Source of the DNA: Schistocephalus solidus
Taxonomy: Eukaryota > Platyhelminthes > Cestoda > Diphyllobothriidea > Diphyllobothriidae
Direction of reading: 5' to 3'
DNA: 64,000 nt
Assembly (NCBI GenBank): GCA_017591395.1
Contig: WEDG01000819.1
Location: forward strand, 326,235-390,234
The notes beneath the pieces were generated by a model. That model did no database searches. It was given only the letters and a program-made list of their open reading frames with translations, and had not been told where the DNA came from. The translations under genes were made by a program, and so were the position numbers. Each line of letters begins with the position of its first letter. Position 1 is the first letter of the stretch. Below, in pieces: positions 34,613-45,879 of this stretch.

Positions 34613-34974
34613 GGTGTGGATGCCTTGTATGGCCGCCTAAACAGGACACGGAAATAGGAACCACAGTGGCCTTACGGTAAAACTCAGGAAGGGCAAATAT
34701 ACCCATGTCTAAGCACAACGGTAACCTTAATCCTAGCCCTACCGTAAACCTATATCCTGCAGTTAATACGATAATAACCTTAATCATTAGCCTAATCGTG
34801 ACCCCAACCCCAAATCTGACCATAACACCAAACTTAAACCTAACCCTAAACTTAACCCTAAAGCTTACCTTAATCCTAAACATAATATCCCGGAATTTGG
34901 CGCAAAGCCGCATGTATTGTGGGTGGTTCCTTTTCACGTATCCTATTTAGTCTGCCATACAAGGCATCCTTACC
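34613..34974. mobile_element. Inverted-repeat element with telomere-like core, copy 2
   Basis: Left end GGTGTGGATGCCTTGTATGG, CCTAAACAGGACACGG and GGAACCAC; reversed right end GGTAAGGATGCCTTGTATGG, ACTAAATAGGATACGTG and GGAACCAC. The termini match over about 50 bp. The core (34720-34885) again is degenerate CCCTAA-type sequence. No clear target duplication. The open frames across it (34566-34937, 34705-34950) are simple-sequence artefacts. Confidence 0.7.
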
Positions 34975-35777
34975 TTACCGGACAGGGTGTGGACCTTCAG
35001 GGAAAGTAGACGTGGTTATCAAGTGAGGTAGAGGACGGAGTTGGGGGGGGGTCAGGTTTTCAACGCACCAGTTCCTCTGTCGTGGGTGCGCCCGTGACAG
35101 GCAGAGAAGTCTATCCATCAAACTGGGATTCTGCCTAATCCACACGCTAGGTCAGGAGGCGCAGGCACGCACACCTACTCTAGAATTGCCGCAGCGGTTG
35201 CTGATGCTGCTGCTGCTGCTGCGGCTGCTGCTGTTATGTGCCGGCACGAATACCGGACTTCCGTTCTCCGGGCTGTAGATCCCTTCTCTGTCCCCTCCTT
35301 TGTCCGTAACATTGCTAACTGACTGCTGTTATGGTGGTGGTTGCGGGGTGAAAACGACGGTCGAAGCGAGGGGATGAGGGGATTACAGACGTTACCTGAC
35401 GCCCCCCAGTGTCAACTGAGGTTGGCTGCGACAGTGGGGGCGGGCAGCCGATTCAACGGCCAGTTCCTTCGGCGCAGGCAGTAACCGACGCCAAGAGAGA
35501 CCCAGATTTCGCGAGCCAACACGCACGTGCACACTGCAGCCTGTCCACCTCCACTGCGCTTGCCCGGTTTTGTCGCTGGGATGAGGGGCGACTGCGGGAC
35601 TGCGAGGTGGTGGATAGTCCTACACGGATAACTCACTCACCGGCCCTATTAAGGCCTATTTGACTGGTGGAGGCAGTCAAGGAGACAGTTTTAGCCCCTT
35701 TGACTACCTTACGTACACTGTGAGGGTGAGCCAAACATCTGGAGATGGGAGGCAGACGCTCGAGTACAGCTAACGGG
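34975..35777. other. GC-rich stretch, no gene recognised
   Basis: Frames of 64-84 codons on both strands at 35409-35827 lack motifs; the block runs into the 14-bp minisatellite. Confidence 0.35.
35198..35234. repeat. (GCT)n short trinucleotide run
   Basis: Imperfect GCTGCTGCT units with one GCG variant; no coding frame is supported. Confidence 0.7.
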
Positions 35778-35952
35778 CCAAAAACACCGTCCCAAAAACA
35801 CCGTCCCAAAAAAACACACAAATTCACAAATATTCACACCGTCCCAAACGTCACCGTCCCAACGTCCCAAAAAACACCGTCCCAAAAACACCGTCCCAAA
35901 AACACGTCCCAAAAACACCGTCCCAAAAACACCGTCTCAAAAACACCGTCCC
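35778..35952. repeat. Minisatellite of a 14-bp unit (CCCAAAAACACCGT)
   Basis: About eleven head-to-tail copies of CCCAAAAACACCGT, some shortened or interrupted by CACACAAATTCACAAATATT. It is followed at 35963-35976 by an alternating GC run. Direct abutting units without unique spacers exclude a CRISPR-like array. Histidine/lysine-rich frames across it are artefacts. Confidence 0.9.
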
Positions 35953-35976
35953 TACTTTGAGGCGCGCGCGCGCGCA

Positions 35977-38900
35977 GGGCCTCACGCCCTTGAGTAAGGA
36001 GCTCTTATATTATCAAGACATTGATTTTCCTCCATTTTCGATTTGGTTTTTCACCTACATCGCTTTTACTCGCCAGTAGTCCTTTATAGTCGGGGCGTAT
36101 AGGATACGCAGTCTACAAAAATGTACGCAACGACGCTTTGGGATTTCTACTCAGTTTGATAAGCATATCCAGTACAGGAAGCCGTACTTGTTTCCGTCTC
36201 CGCCTTAACAACAACCGTGACTAGTCCTTTTACACGCCAATGGGCTGACGGCCCTGTCGCGCCTATCGGTCTGGGGTGACATTCTAACACTTTCGCTCGC
36301 ATTTTATTTCATCCGACGACGGGTTGGTGTCAGCAGCTCAAAAAGTCACGAGTACGACTCGACGTTTCCGAAGAACCTCTTCAACTCTTCCCATTTGATT
36401 ATATTTGCGGGTTTTTAAACAAACAGAAATTGAGCAGACCGTAAAGGCACCAAGGCATTCCAGAGCTTCTGTCGTTGCTAGCACCGGAAAGGCAAGGGAA
36501 TAGGTGCCCAGCACTGCCTAGTTCAGGTTCTTACGCCAAATACCAGAGAGATAGAGGCTGGTTTTATGTCTAGGGGTGGGGTTACGGTGAGAGTTAAGGG
36601 TTGAAGTTGGGTTTGAAATAGTACCTGCATCTCATAACCCTCCGGGCGTAAAGCTATTTGTGTTACCAGAGGGTTCCCATTTCTGTGGCTCACTTCAGTA
36701 CCTTATATGCATATATTGTCATTAAGCAGGCTCCAGGCATGGAATTCACACTTGGTTTGTCCGGAAAGATAGGAGGAAAATCAATCAAGTCAAGGTAGTG
36801 GCGTAGGAGTTGATCGATTAACAGTTCGTTTGAACATTGGGCAAAGGCTTTGTTCTACAACATGAACCCCGTAAGAGGAGCCTGTGTGGAAGAGCAGTCG
36901 GCTGCGCGTGGAAACCAATCGAGATAAATATATTTTTTCAAATGTAAAATATTCGAGTAAAAGTCCATTTTCCCGGTAGCGGATGCCCGCTCTTAGGTCT
37001 ATTCATATGCAATTTAATGCTGGCAGTTGGCTGTGCATCTTTCCTGGACACATACCAGTCAAACTTGAAATTAATGACTACTTAGGTAGAGTGCACTTCT
37101 CTATAAAGCTGTTTCACCGTGGCTCGGTTTCGGACAGCTTCACATCAAGTTCAGCGAGCAAGGGCAACGGGATTTAGCCTCACCCTATTACGGGCTGCAA
37201 CTGGAATACGGTCAGCCATCATCATCATCGGGGGGTCGGTATTTATATTTCCCGTTTTTCTTCGTGATTCTGCCCGAGTTTTCAGCCTCTTTCAGTTTCC
37301 TTTTAATAACACGTCATTCTTCATAGGACTCAGATCACCAATAGTGAAAAAATGAAGTATGGAATATTTCCGATAAAGACTAGTGGACTGGAATGGCCAT
37401 TTCTGGTTCATTAGCTGCCCTCAGCCAGTCATACCCACCCCCAGGTGGTGCTGTACCACCCAAGGCTCGAACCCGTGACCTGTTGATCCGAAGTCCAACG
37501 CACTAACGCTTGAGCCACGGGCTCGTTGTCTTGCCAGTTGAGATCTGGAATAATGACAATGGTAGGTAGGCGCTCACAGATCGCTAACGCAACTCGCTTG
37601 TCCCACTCTCTGCCTTGGGGCGCACTCTCGAGTCCCCGAGTTGGACTCCTAATCAACAGATCAGGAGTTCGAGCCTCGGGAGATGCAACACCTGGATGAG
37701 GTTTAACTGGCTCCGGACGGCTAATGAGCCAGAAATGGCCATTTTAGTATCCTAGTCTTTGTCGGCCAAGTTTATTTGCCTATATTACTGGCCACTGTGG
37801 AGCTGCTGGCGGAGCTCGAGACCAATCCCCAAGGCAGAGCGGGACGAATGAGTCCAGTTAGCGGTCGCTGAGCAGTCATCAACGAATGAAAATAAAGTAC
37901 ATTGTTGAGGACAACTCACCTGTGATGGTGAGCAACGCAGCAGTTTCGTGGCTTCGTGTGCTCAGAAAAGTTTGAATCGAATTAAACGGTGCTCATGTCA
38001 CGACGATACCAACATGCATGGTACTGCTACAGTTGTCTCTCCTTGGAATGCTTGTAAACTTAAAGGATTTGCTGTAGTAGCACCCAGCGTTGACGCAAAA
38101 TTAATTCACTTCTGCTACCCAACAGCACTAATGCCTTTACTCACTCCTAGAGGATGAATCGAACTGGAGGTGAAAAGTTGACCTCAGTAGTTTGGTTAGC
38201 ATTTTTTTATATTTTGGACGGACATGGTACTAACATAACGCCTTCAGAATTCATGGAGTACATGAGCAGGTTAATGGTGCTAGTAAGCACAATTTCGAGG
38301 TTAATAGAAACGCTGTTTTTTCGATTTCTGACAGAGAATCATTCGAATAATCGATTAAAATTACAGGGTCAAAACAGTCAATATTTCCAAAATGCTAAGT
38401 TTTCCCCTTTAGGATTGAAGTCAGAACAATTGAGTTGAAAACTTTCTGAATTGTTTGTTTGCTTAGTCATTTTACCGGGTTGATAGCAAATTTTTCAATA
38501 TTCTATGAGGGTGAAAACACTCTGCGACAATAGGAAAATAAATAATAACAATAATCTCCTTGTACGAGGCAAACGTGATTGGTTCTTCAAGAACTTTGCA
38601 AGTACTGAAAAGTCAACTCACATATTATAATTGTATGTGGCATGCCGAGCCTATCAGTCGGAAGAAAATGCATAATTTAAGAGAAAGTATTTCTGATTAC
38701 TGATAATACATGACTTTCGCTACACGTATATTCATGATGGCATCTTGGGTTACCTACTTATCAAACCAGCATGTTTCGTTCTTTCGCAAATAAAGAATTC
38801 CTCTGCTGCTAAAATGTTTACTGCATGCACTTCTATCCAGCGTTTTCACCAAAAAACGAGTTACATGTTAAAATCAGCATGACAGCTCGACCCTCGCTAA

Positions 38901-39429
38901 CAAAAACGTCCGCCGTGTACCTCACGCTTTGATAGCTTGTGACCACGTCTACGCGGACTACACACGATCCGGTCCCATCAGCGTGTACCGAGCTTTTGTG
39001 GCACAAATCCCACATGCGTGAGAGTGTCATAAGGTCCACATAAAGACGGAGCCATTGTAGCGGCCGAAAACTCTGAGGAAGGCACGATAAATTAATGTAA
39101 TTCGCTTTGGACAGATTTCAACGGGAAAATAGCTGAACAGGATCATTCGATAGGCTAACTTGTACGCCTAAACAGTTAGAATAGGGAATGAGGCAGATTT
39201 ACGAGAAAGATGTACTAACGATAATGACCTTCTAGATATGTAACGAAAATATAGAGTAAAGAAAATTTACAGTGCTGCAACAGTCTATCATCTGTCTGGA
39301 AAGAGGTGGGGGGGGGCTAAACAACCGGTGGGAAGTGCAGCAACTGCAGGGGAGGGCCATAGGAATGCTGACCAGAGAGAACGAGAGAGAGAGTGTGTTG
39401 TGGAGATGGAGACGGATGCTGAGCAACAC
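35977..39429. other. No gene recognised outside the S2 pair
   Basis: A GGGTTAAG/GTTAGGG-like fragment near 36575-36650 hints at another degenerate telomere-like core. The frames at 37948-38157 and 38154-38438 have no recognisable motif. Confidence 0.35.
37383..37888. repeat. S2 short repeats, inverted pair (minus then plus)
   Basis: 37383-37637 is a minus-strand copy with head (GCTCGAACCCGTGACCTG, GAGCCACGGGCTCG) and tail (GCGCTCACAGATCGCTAACG, GCCTTGGGGCGCACTCTCGA). It abuts a plus-strand copy (GTTCGAGCCTCGGGAGA, GGCTAATGAGCCAGAAATGG, AGCTGCTGGCGGAGCTCGAG, GCGGTCGCTGAGCAGTCATC). The plus copy lacks the first part of the head. Confidence 0.75.
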
Positions 39430-42280
39430 GCGTACACTTAGTAGTACCGAATTAGACCGCCAGTGAGGAACCTTCCAAGCCATGATTTTTAGCACATCAA
39501 ATGAACTTTAGTGAGGAATTAGCTGATTTGCCATCGGGCTGGACTCTCCAAAGTCGACTTCATGCACCCTTTTGTCTCCCGTGCACCCATTTCGATTCGG
39601 TCGATCAGCTGATGATGCGATTGGTAGAGCTCGACAGTCCGTCTGCATGTTCCACTCACTACCGGGATGCATAAAAAGGACACTTTTCGCATCTAAGTGA
39701 GATGTACATGTACTGACATTTGAGGCTGTTTTGGTCATACCGGCGACGACGACCAAGCGGATCGTATGCTTGCCGCCGAAGAGAAGTATAATTGTTACGG
39801 GGGATGGCACGTAGTCTGGATGGTGCCATATGTGACTAAGGGATGTGTGTAGGCAGGCAAACTGTACTATGGGTACATATGGCCGAATAGGCCCATCTGA
39901 TGAGCAAATGTCCTTAGGTAATTTTGGGTACTTTAGATGTCTATGAGAGGTGGTTATTGGGACTCCTGGCAGTGGTTCGTTGGCCTCAGTTGATGGATTC
40001 CCAAACCTTCTATCCAACCGATGCGTGATGTAAATTTGCGGTAACAGTAAGGAAAGGATGGTATTGTGGATTTTGAGCTGTTGGTTATGACGGTGTTATT
40101 ATTAGTGGAACTGCTGGCATTGCTAGAATTAAGTCAGATATACAGGGCCGACAAGGACAAGGGAGGCTGGAATGCCCATTTCGGGTTCATTAGCCGTCAT
40201 CAGCCAGTCATACCAAACTCCAGGTGTTGCCCCACCCGAAGTTCGAGCCCAAGATCTGTTGATCAGAAGGCAACGCTCTAACCATTGAACCACGAGCACG
40301 TTTTCTTGCCGGTTTAGATCAGGAATATTGACATTCGTTAATGAACGCTCACCAATCACCAACGGAACTCACTTGTTCCGTTCTGCCTTGACGCTCTGTG
40401 TTTGGGTTCGCGCGTTCGAGCCTCGAGTGGGTCACCACCTGGGGTTGGCTACGACTGGCTAATGACAGTTGCTGAGCCAGAAATGGCCATTCCGATTTAC
40501 CTTGTCTTTGTCGGAGTTGTTAAACTGCCTTTAATACTATTAGCCACTGCGCGGCTACTGGCGGGGATCGAGAGTGAGCCGCAAGTCAGAATGGGACGAG
40601 TGAGTTTAGTTTGCAATCAGCGAGGGTTCCTTAACGAGTGCTTTAATTGTTATTATTGATGATAGTAGAGGTTTCGAGTACGGAGAACGGGACAGTTTGA
40701 ATGATATTGCGGTGAGTTCCACTGTCACGGATGGGCATGTGGTTGAAAGATACAACTGCGGTGTTTAAATGTCCTGAGCATTCGAAGTAGATGAGGTGCG
40801 TGTGAGAGGTGTATGTTGGGCATCCAAACCTTGGTTTGGCAATCTCGGTGCGATGGATTTGAAAGTGACCGAACATCTGAATATTTGAGGTGAAGATGCG
40901 CTCGCAGTGAGTTGAGTTGCAGGACAATAGGAACGCCCACACTTGTTAGGCTGATGAGAGCGGTAATTTTGGTGTGGTGCGGAATGCGAGGTGGGTTGAT
41001 CTTCTTGCCATCGTACTTGCTTCTGAGATGACCAGTGAGACCGATCCATGTTGGAAATGTTCGTTGACAGTGTGGCCGTGATTGCGGGATTTGGCTGTTT
41101 GTGTCGTTGCTCCGTAGCACCTAATATTGTGGGTCGGTGCTAGTCGGTCGACTTTGAAGATGTCTGCTTAAGGCTTTACGAGGATACACTATGCCTGTCC
41201 ATGTTGAGATAGGTCTTTCAGGTCCCGGAGTCGATAACCAAGCACTTGAGTAAGGTCCCCAAGGTGTCCATATAGTGATGCTTTTGTCCACCCTGTCTTC
41301 GATTACCCATGCCGACAGTGCTTGGAACAGCCACTTTGGCACACGCATGTCACTCATCCTTACCACATGAACGCTTAATCCCAGTTATATCTTCCTCAGC
41401 TTTGACGAAATACTGAGGATTCTGCCTCTTGCCGTGATTTTAAAGGCTGCTTTTCTTTCCTGAAACTTAAATTTCAGTATTCTTCAGAGACAGCTGAGAT
41501 GAGACTCGTTAATTTTTCCCTGTCCCGTACAGGAGCACAGTCAGAACAACAACCCTGAGCATCCTCAGTTTTCTTTTAAGTAGGATGCTACAACGATTGA
41601 AAATGAGGTACTTCAGATGGCAGAAGGTCTGGTTGGCTCTGGAGATCTGACTTACGATAGCGTCGTTGAGCTTTATATTTCCTGAAATCATACTACTCAT
41701 TTAAGTGAGTTCTTTCACTGCTGTGAGATGAGTTAAATTTACACTGATAGCGCATTCTGTGCAGTCAGCATTTGGCGCTATTGGTGCATGAGCACTGCAT
41801 TCTCCAGACTAACTGCCAGTTGAAGCAGTCGGAGGTGACGGAGATCCACACTCCGCTGCATATGTTATTCCACTGTGGTGTTGAGCATACGGTCATCTGC
41901 GACCAGTAAGTAATGGACGTTGGCCCTGCATGCTCTTGTATGCGAGTTTTCGGGCGATGGCTTTTGGGCAGTTTTCCATCGATTCGGCAAGCGCTGTTTG
42001 ATCCCGGCCGCTCCTTAATGCAGCCGTCCATCTGCACAGCCTGAGCAGATGAGACTGATTGTAATATACAAGAGTACGCAGCCCTGCTTCAACCTATTTG
42101 TCAACGCGACTACTTTAGGAACTGTCGCGTTGTCCACGATGCGCGCGCCAACAATGTACCTCCTGGAGAGCCAATCATATTTTGAGGGATAAAGAAGTGG
42201 GTGGTTGGGAAAGGTCTCAGCTGAGACCAGTATCACACGCTCAGCTGTCAGTCGAGTCGTTACTTTTAACAAACAGTGCT
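39430..42280 (-). mobile_element. Old, heavily decayed copy of the zinc-finger LINE
   Basis: Reading the minus strand: VDNATVPKVVALTNRLKQGCV near 42140 (motif B), PGSNSACRIDGKLP, then TVCSTPQWNN where FADD once stood, ISRANQTFCHLKYLIFNR and VVVLTVLLYGT near 41540 (reverse-transcriptase end), then PHCQRTF..WIGLTGHL near 41040 (finger one), GNPSTEANEPLPGVPITTSH near 39990 (finger linker), and a TFAHQMGLFGHM finger near 39900. The 3' untranslated part ends near 39430. It is interrupted by an S2 repeat pair at 40146-40638. Many stops; much older than the 44-49 kb copy. No 5' half was found beyond 42280. Confidence 0.7.
40146..40638. repeat. S2 short repeats, inverted pair inserted in the old LINE
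   Basis: 40146-40393 is a minus-strand copy (GTCATCAGCCAGTCATACC, GTTCGAGCCCAAGATCTG, CTCTAACCATTGAACCACGA, CACCAATCACCAACGGAAC) and 40395-40638 a plus-strand copy (GTTCGAGCCTCGAGTGGG, GGCTAATGACAGTTGCTGAG, GGCGGGGATCGAGAGTGAG). Junction lies in the same part of the family as at 37.6 kb. The pair splits the minus-strand LINE at 39.4-42.3 kb, so it is younger than that LINE. Confidence 0.75.
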
Positions 42281-43271
42281 TTTCTCATAAGAACATGGAT
42301 GGGAGGATGAGCTTTCATTTGATTCTGATCTTTAGCGGATATGTTTGACTTTTCATCAACAGAGACGGTTTATGCGGGAAGCAGCCGGATATACAAGAGG
42401 GTAGGCTTCTGTGAGTGTTGGTTTGTATCGCTTACTCCCATAAACTTGACCATCAAGGAACCCGGAGATGGTCTAGTATCATCATTTGCGACTGCAACAA
42501 GTTTTTGCTCACTGATCACCTTGTACACTTTGTCTACCATGCCTGAGAATTGTATGTTCCGTACAATCAGTGAAAGTTCTTATTTAGCAACAACCTTGAG
42601 AAAGTTAGTTTATGCTTCTTTAGTTCTTTGCTCACGGCATCATTTGCGTCATTTGCTTTCAGTCCAGAAAGCTCTACGGCACAGTTTCATTAGTCATTAG
42701 CGGAAAAACTAGTAAAAATTTAATTAACAAACTTTAACTACTTTACTATGGATTTAATGCATGATTTTGATCGAATGAACAATTATCCCGTCGGACTGCA
42801 ATCGGGACGATGTGTCGCAGCTTGTGGACGCACCAGTAAGCAATTAAGGATATTGGTTTTACAATTGCTACATAGAATGCTGACTTTCACTCTCTGCCAG
42901 TAAGACCAATCAGCGCACAGCGGAAAATAAGCGCGACCATATAAAATAAACTGAAGAGCCATGGCCAGTTACAGGCGTACTGGCAAAAAATATGTGCATG
43001 GCAAGAAAACAGGACATGGAAATACGCACACCTTTACAGCTATGTCCCGCCTGTCAGTAACCTCGTCTAATTAATCAGTTTGCCAACCAAACCAAACGGA
43101 AATACTAGTTAACACGCTGAAAATAGAGTTTGTCTCGTAAGGATCTTTGTAGGACACAATGTGTAGCCATGGGGGGTAGGAGTACTAGTTAGGGGTAGCG
43201 TCACACAGATAGCATTTGGTCGCTCTATTTGTCTCATAGAGGTGGTGAATGCTCCTGTGGCCACCTCTAGC

Positions 43272-43912
43272 TGGTACCCAATTCTCACCTGTGGCTCCTC
43301 AAAGCTGGTTCCTCCCAGCGGCCACACCCCGGGCAACCGTCACGACCGGCGGGCTAAACCAGGTAAGGGTCTCCGGTGTTGTGTGTGTCTTTATACCATG
43401 TACGTCTGCTCCCTTCCCCCTCTCCCGTCCTCCCTGTTCCCCCTCTACTCAGCCCACTCCCCTCTCCCCTCCTACTTCTGCACCTCCCCCTCATCTCGCT
43501 CTTCCTTCCTCCTCTCCTTTACTCTTACTTCGTCCCTTCTCCCTTCCTCCTCAACCTTCTCTCCTCCCCCACGATCGAAAAAGTCCTACGGCGGGTGAGA
43601 TCACAATTACGCGGGTGACCCAGGCGAATCAGTCGTTCTCTCACTAACGCAAATTGTGACCCACAGTGACTTCGGTAGCCGCCTGGGATGACTCAGCAGC
43701 CTTGTTTAGGGACAGCACTGCTTACCCTCGCAAGGGAGGGGCTAAAAAAACTGCCCTTAACAAATGTTGGGTCTAACGACAGCTGAAGCAGACCATGGCT
43801 AGCAGACTGCAATTACATGCGGCCGAAAAACTCTAAACAATATCAACAACAACTCCTCTCCCAATCCCCTCATCCGTTCCCTTCGGGGTACCCCCCGTAC
43901 TGCTCGAGTGAG
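43272..43912 (+). mobile_element. Detached 5' end of the zinc-finger LINE, with a CT-rich insert
   Basis: This block aligns with the 5' untranslated region of the LINE that begins at 44127: both contain TGGTACCCAA, GCTCCTCAAAGCTGGTT, GTCTCCGGTGTTGTGTGT, CGTTCTCTCACTAAC, GGTAGCCGCCTGGGATGA, GGGACAGCACTGCTTACC and AAACAATATCAACAACAACT. This copy has about 170 bp of extra CT-rich sequence (roughly 43400-43570) and loses similarity near 43912, before the coding start. Open frames across the CT-rich part are composition artefacts. Confidence 0.7.
43400..43570. repeat. CT-rich low-complexity tract
   Basis: A nearly pure pyrimidine stretch inside the detached LINE 5' end; absent from the second 5' end at 44127. 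Confidence 0.8.
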
Positions 43913-44549
43913 TAGTGGACCTATTCTTTGTAGGATTGATTCTGTCGAAAATTTCGATTAGGCTGCGGATAAAACGGGCGCAGTCGGGAGGATCAAGCGG
44001 CCATCTGCGGACACCGCACACTGCCGCATGAGGACACTTGCAATCACACGGGGATATGACATGGCACAAATACGCACGCACGCACGCACTCACGCACATG
44101 GCACTTCATTCATGTGTGTACCCATGTGGTACCCAACTCTAACCTGTTGCTCCTCAAAGCTGGTTCTTCCCAGTGGCCATACCCGGGGCAACGGCCACGA
44201 CCGGTGAGCTAAAACAGCTGAAGGTCTCCGGTGTTGTGTGTATCTCCACACCCGGTACGTCGTTCTCTCACTAACCCGAATCGTATCCCATAGTGGAGTT
44301 CGGTAGCCGCCTGGGATGAATCAGCAACCCTATTTAGGGACAGCACTGCTTACCCCCTCGCGGGGGAGGGGACTAGAAAAGGTGCCCTAAACAAATGCTG
44401 GGTCTCACGGCAGCTGCAGCAGACCGTGGCTAGCAGACTTCAATTAAATGCGGTCGAAAAACTAAACAATATCAACAACAACTCTTCTCCCAATCCCCAC
44501 CCCCACCATACCCTCCGGGGTTTACCCCGGACTGCTAGAGTGAGATTGC

Positions 44550-45330
44550 TCACTCTAACAGCCTGGAATGTTCGATTCCTTTAAGACAATCCTAGGAGCA
44601 ACCGACCGGAACGGAGGACGGCGCTAGTTGCTCGGGAATTGGTGCGCTACAAGGTGCATATTGCTGCTCTCAGCGAGACCCGAGTCTCTGTGCAGGGTCA
44701 GCTGGAGGAGGTGGGTGCCGGCTACACCTTCTTTTGAAGCGGCCAGCCAATGGCAGAGCGACGCGACGCTGGTGTTGCATTTCCCATCCGGAAAGACGTT
44801 GTGGGACGTCTGCCCTGTCTGCCGCAGGGTATCAATGATTGCCTGATGAGCCTCCGCTTGCCTCTTCGGGAGACAAGTTCGCCACCATCATCAGCGCCTA
44901 CGTTCCCCCAATGACGAGCTCTTATGCGGCGAAGGACAAATCCTACGAGGACAAGCACACCCTGCTGGCGACTGTGTCGAAGGCGGATAAGTTAATTGTC
45001 CTTTGTGACTTTAACGCCACGTAAGGAACACCTTGCCTCGTGGAGAGGAGTTCTGGGTCCCCATGATCTCGGTAGCCGTAATGAAAGCGGCCTCCTTCTT
45101 GTGCTAACCTATGCGGAGCACTGTCTTCTGCTGACAAACACCTTCTTTCGTCTCTCAGTGTGGCAAAAGGCGACGTGGGTACCCCCCGGTCGAGACACTT
45201 GTACCTCTTGGACTATGTTCTCGTCGGGAGGCGAGATCGACAGGACGTGCTGGTGACAAAGGCGATCCCCGGTGCCGATGGATGGATGGATCACAGCCTC
45301 GTCATCTCCAAGATGAGGCTTCATCTGCAA
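44550..45330 (+). pseudogene. LINE endonuclease domain (APE type), broken
   Basis: Frames read TLTAWNV at the start (the family's TW/AWNVRS motif), ALSETR with the catalytic glutamate near 44670, an in-frame TGA at 44735-44737 after [32 protein letters not shown] (the DFNA metal site) followed by a TAA and a frameshift, LDYVLVGRR, and finally DGWMDHSLVISKM with the catalytic D-H pair near 45289. These motifs make the target-nicking endonuclease of LINEs. The stops mean it is inactive. An internal linker (45330-45880) with RWPQGKRPQGKLNT and LVEKN-like repeats leads to the reverse transcriptase. Confidence 0.85.
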
Positions 45331-45879
45331 CCACGCAGATGGCCCCAAGGTAAGCGACCACAAGGTAAGTTGAATACTGTTTTGTTGAATATGCCTGCTC
45401 ACCCTCTCCATTTCCGCAACGAACTGGCCAACCGACTGGGCAACCTTCCAGTCGCTGACGCGGACATCTCCGTGGAGAACCGCTGGTGTCAGCTGAGGAA
45501 CACCATCCAATCCACGGCTCTGGATGTCCTCGGCCGCGCACGACGTCAGCACCAAGACTGCTTCGATGACAACGACGCAGCTGTCAACGCTCTGTTCGTC
45601 GAAAAGAACCAGTTGCACAAAGCCTACGTCGATTGCCCTACCGCTGCAAACAAAACAGCCTTCTACCGAAGTCGCCGACTTGTACAGCAACGGCTCCGGG
45701 AGATGCAGGATGCCTGGATGACGCGCAAATCCGAGGAAATCCAAGGCTTTCGAGGACCGGAACGAATGGAAGACTTTCTTCGCCGCCACCAAGGCTGTCT
45801 ACGGATCTCCCGTCAAATATGCCGCCATTCTTCTCAGTGCCAATGGCAGGACGCTACTCAGTGAGAAGACGCAAATCCT

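Noticed and set aside
34566..34950. Overlapping 81- and 123-codon frames
   Set aside because: Both arise from degenerate CCCTAA-type simple sequence inside an inverted-repeat element.
35778..35952. CRISPR-like array
   Set aside because: Units abut directly without unique spacers and the window is eukaryotic.
43242..43647. Three overlapping plus-strand frames of 80-132 codons
   Set aside because: They run through the LINE 5' untranslated region and its CT-rich insert; no motif.
45109..45792. 227-codon minus-strand frame
   Set aside because: Antisense to the LINE endonuclease and linker; a shadow of the real frame.
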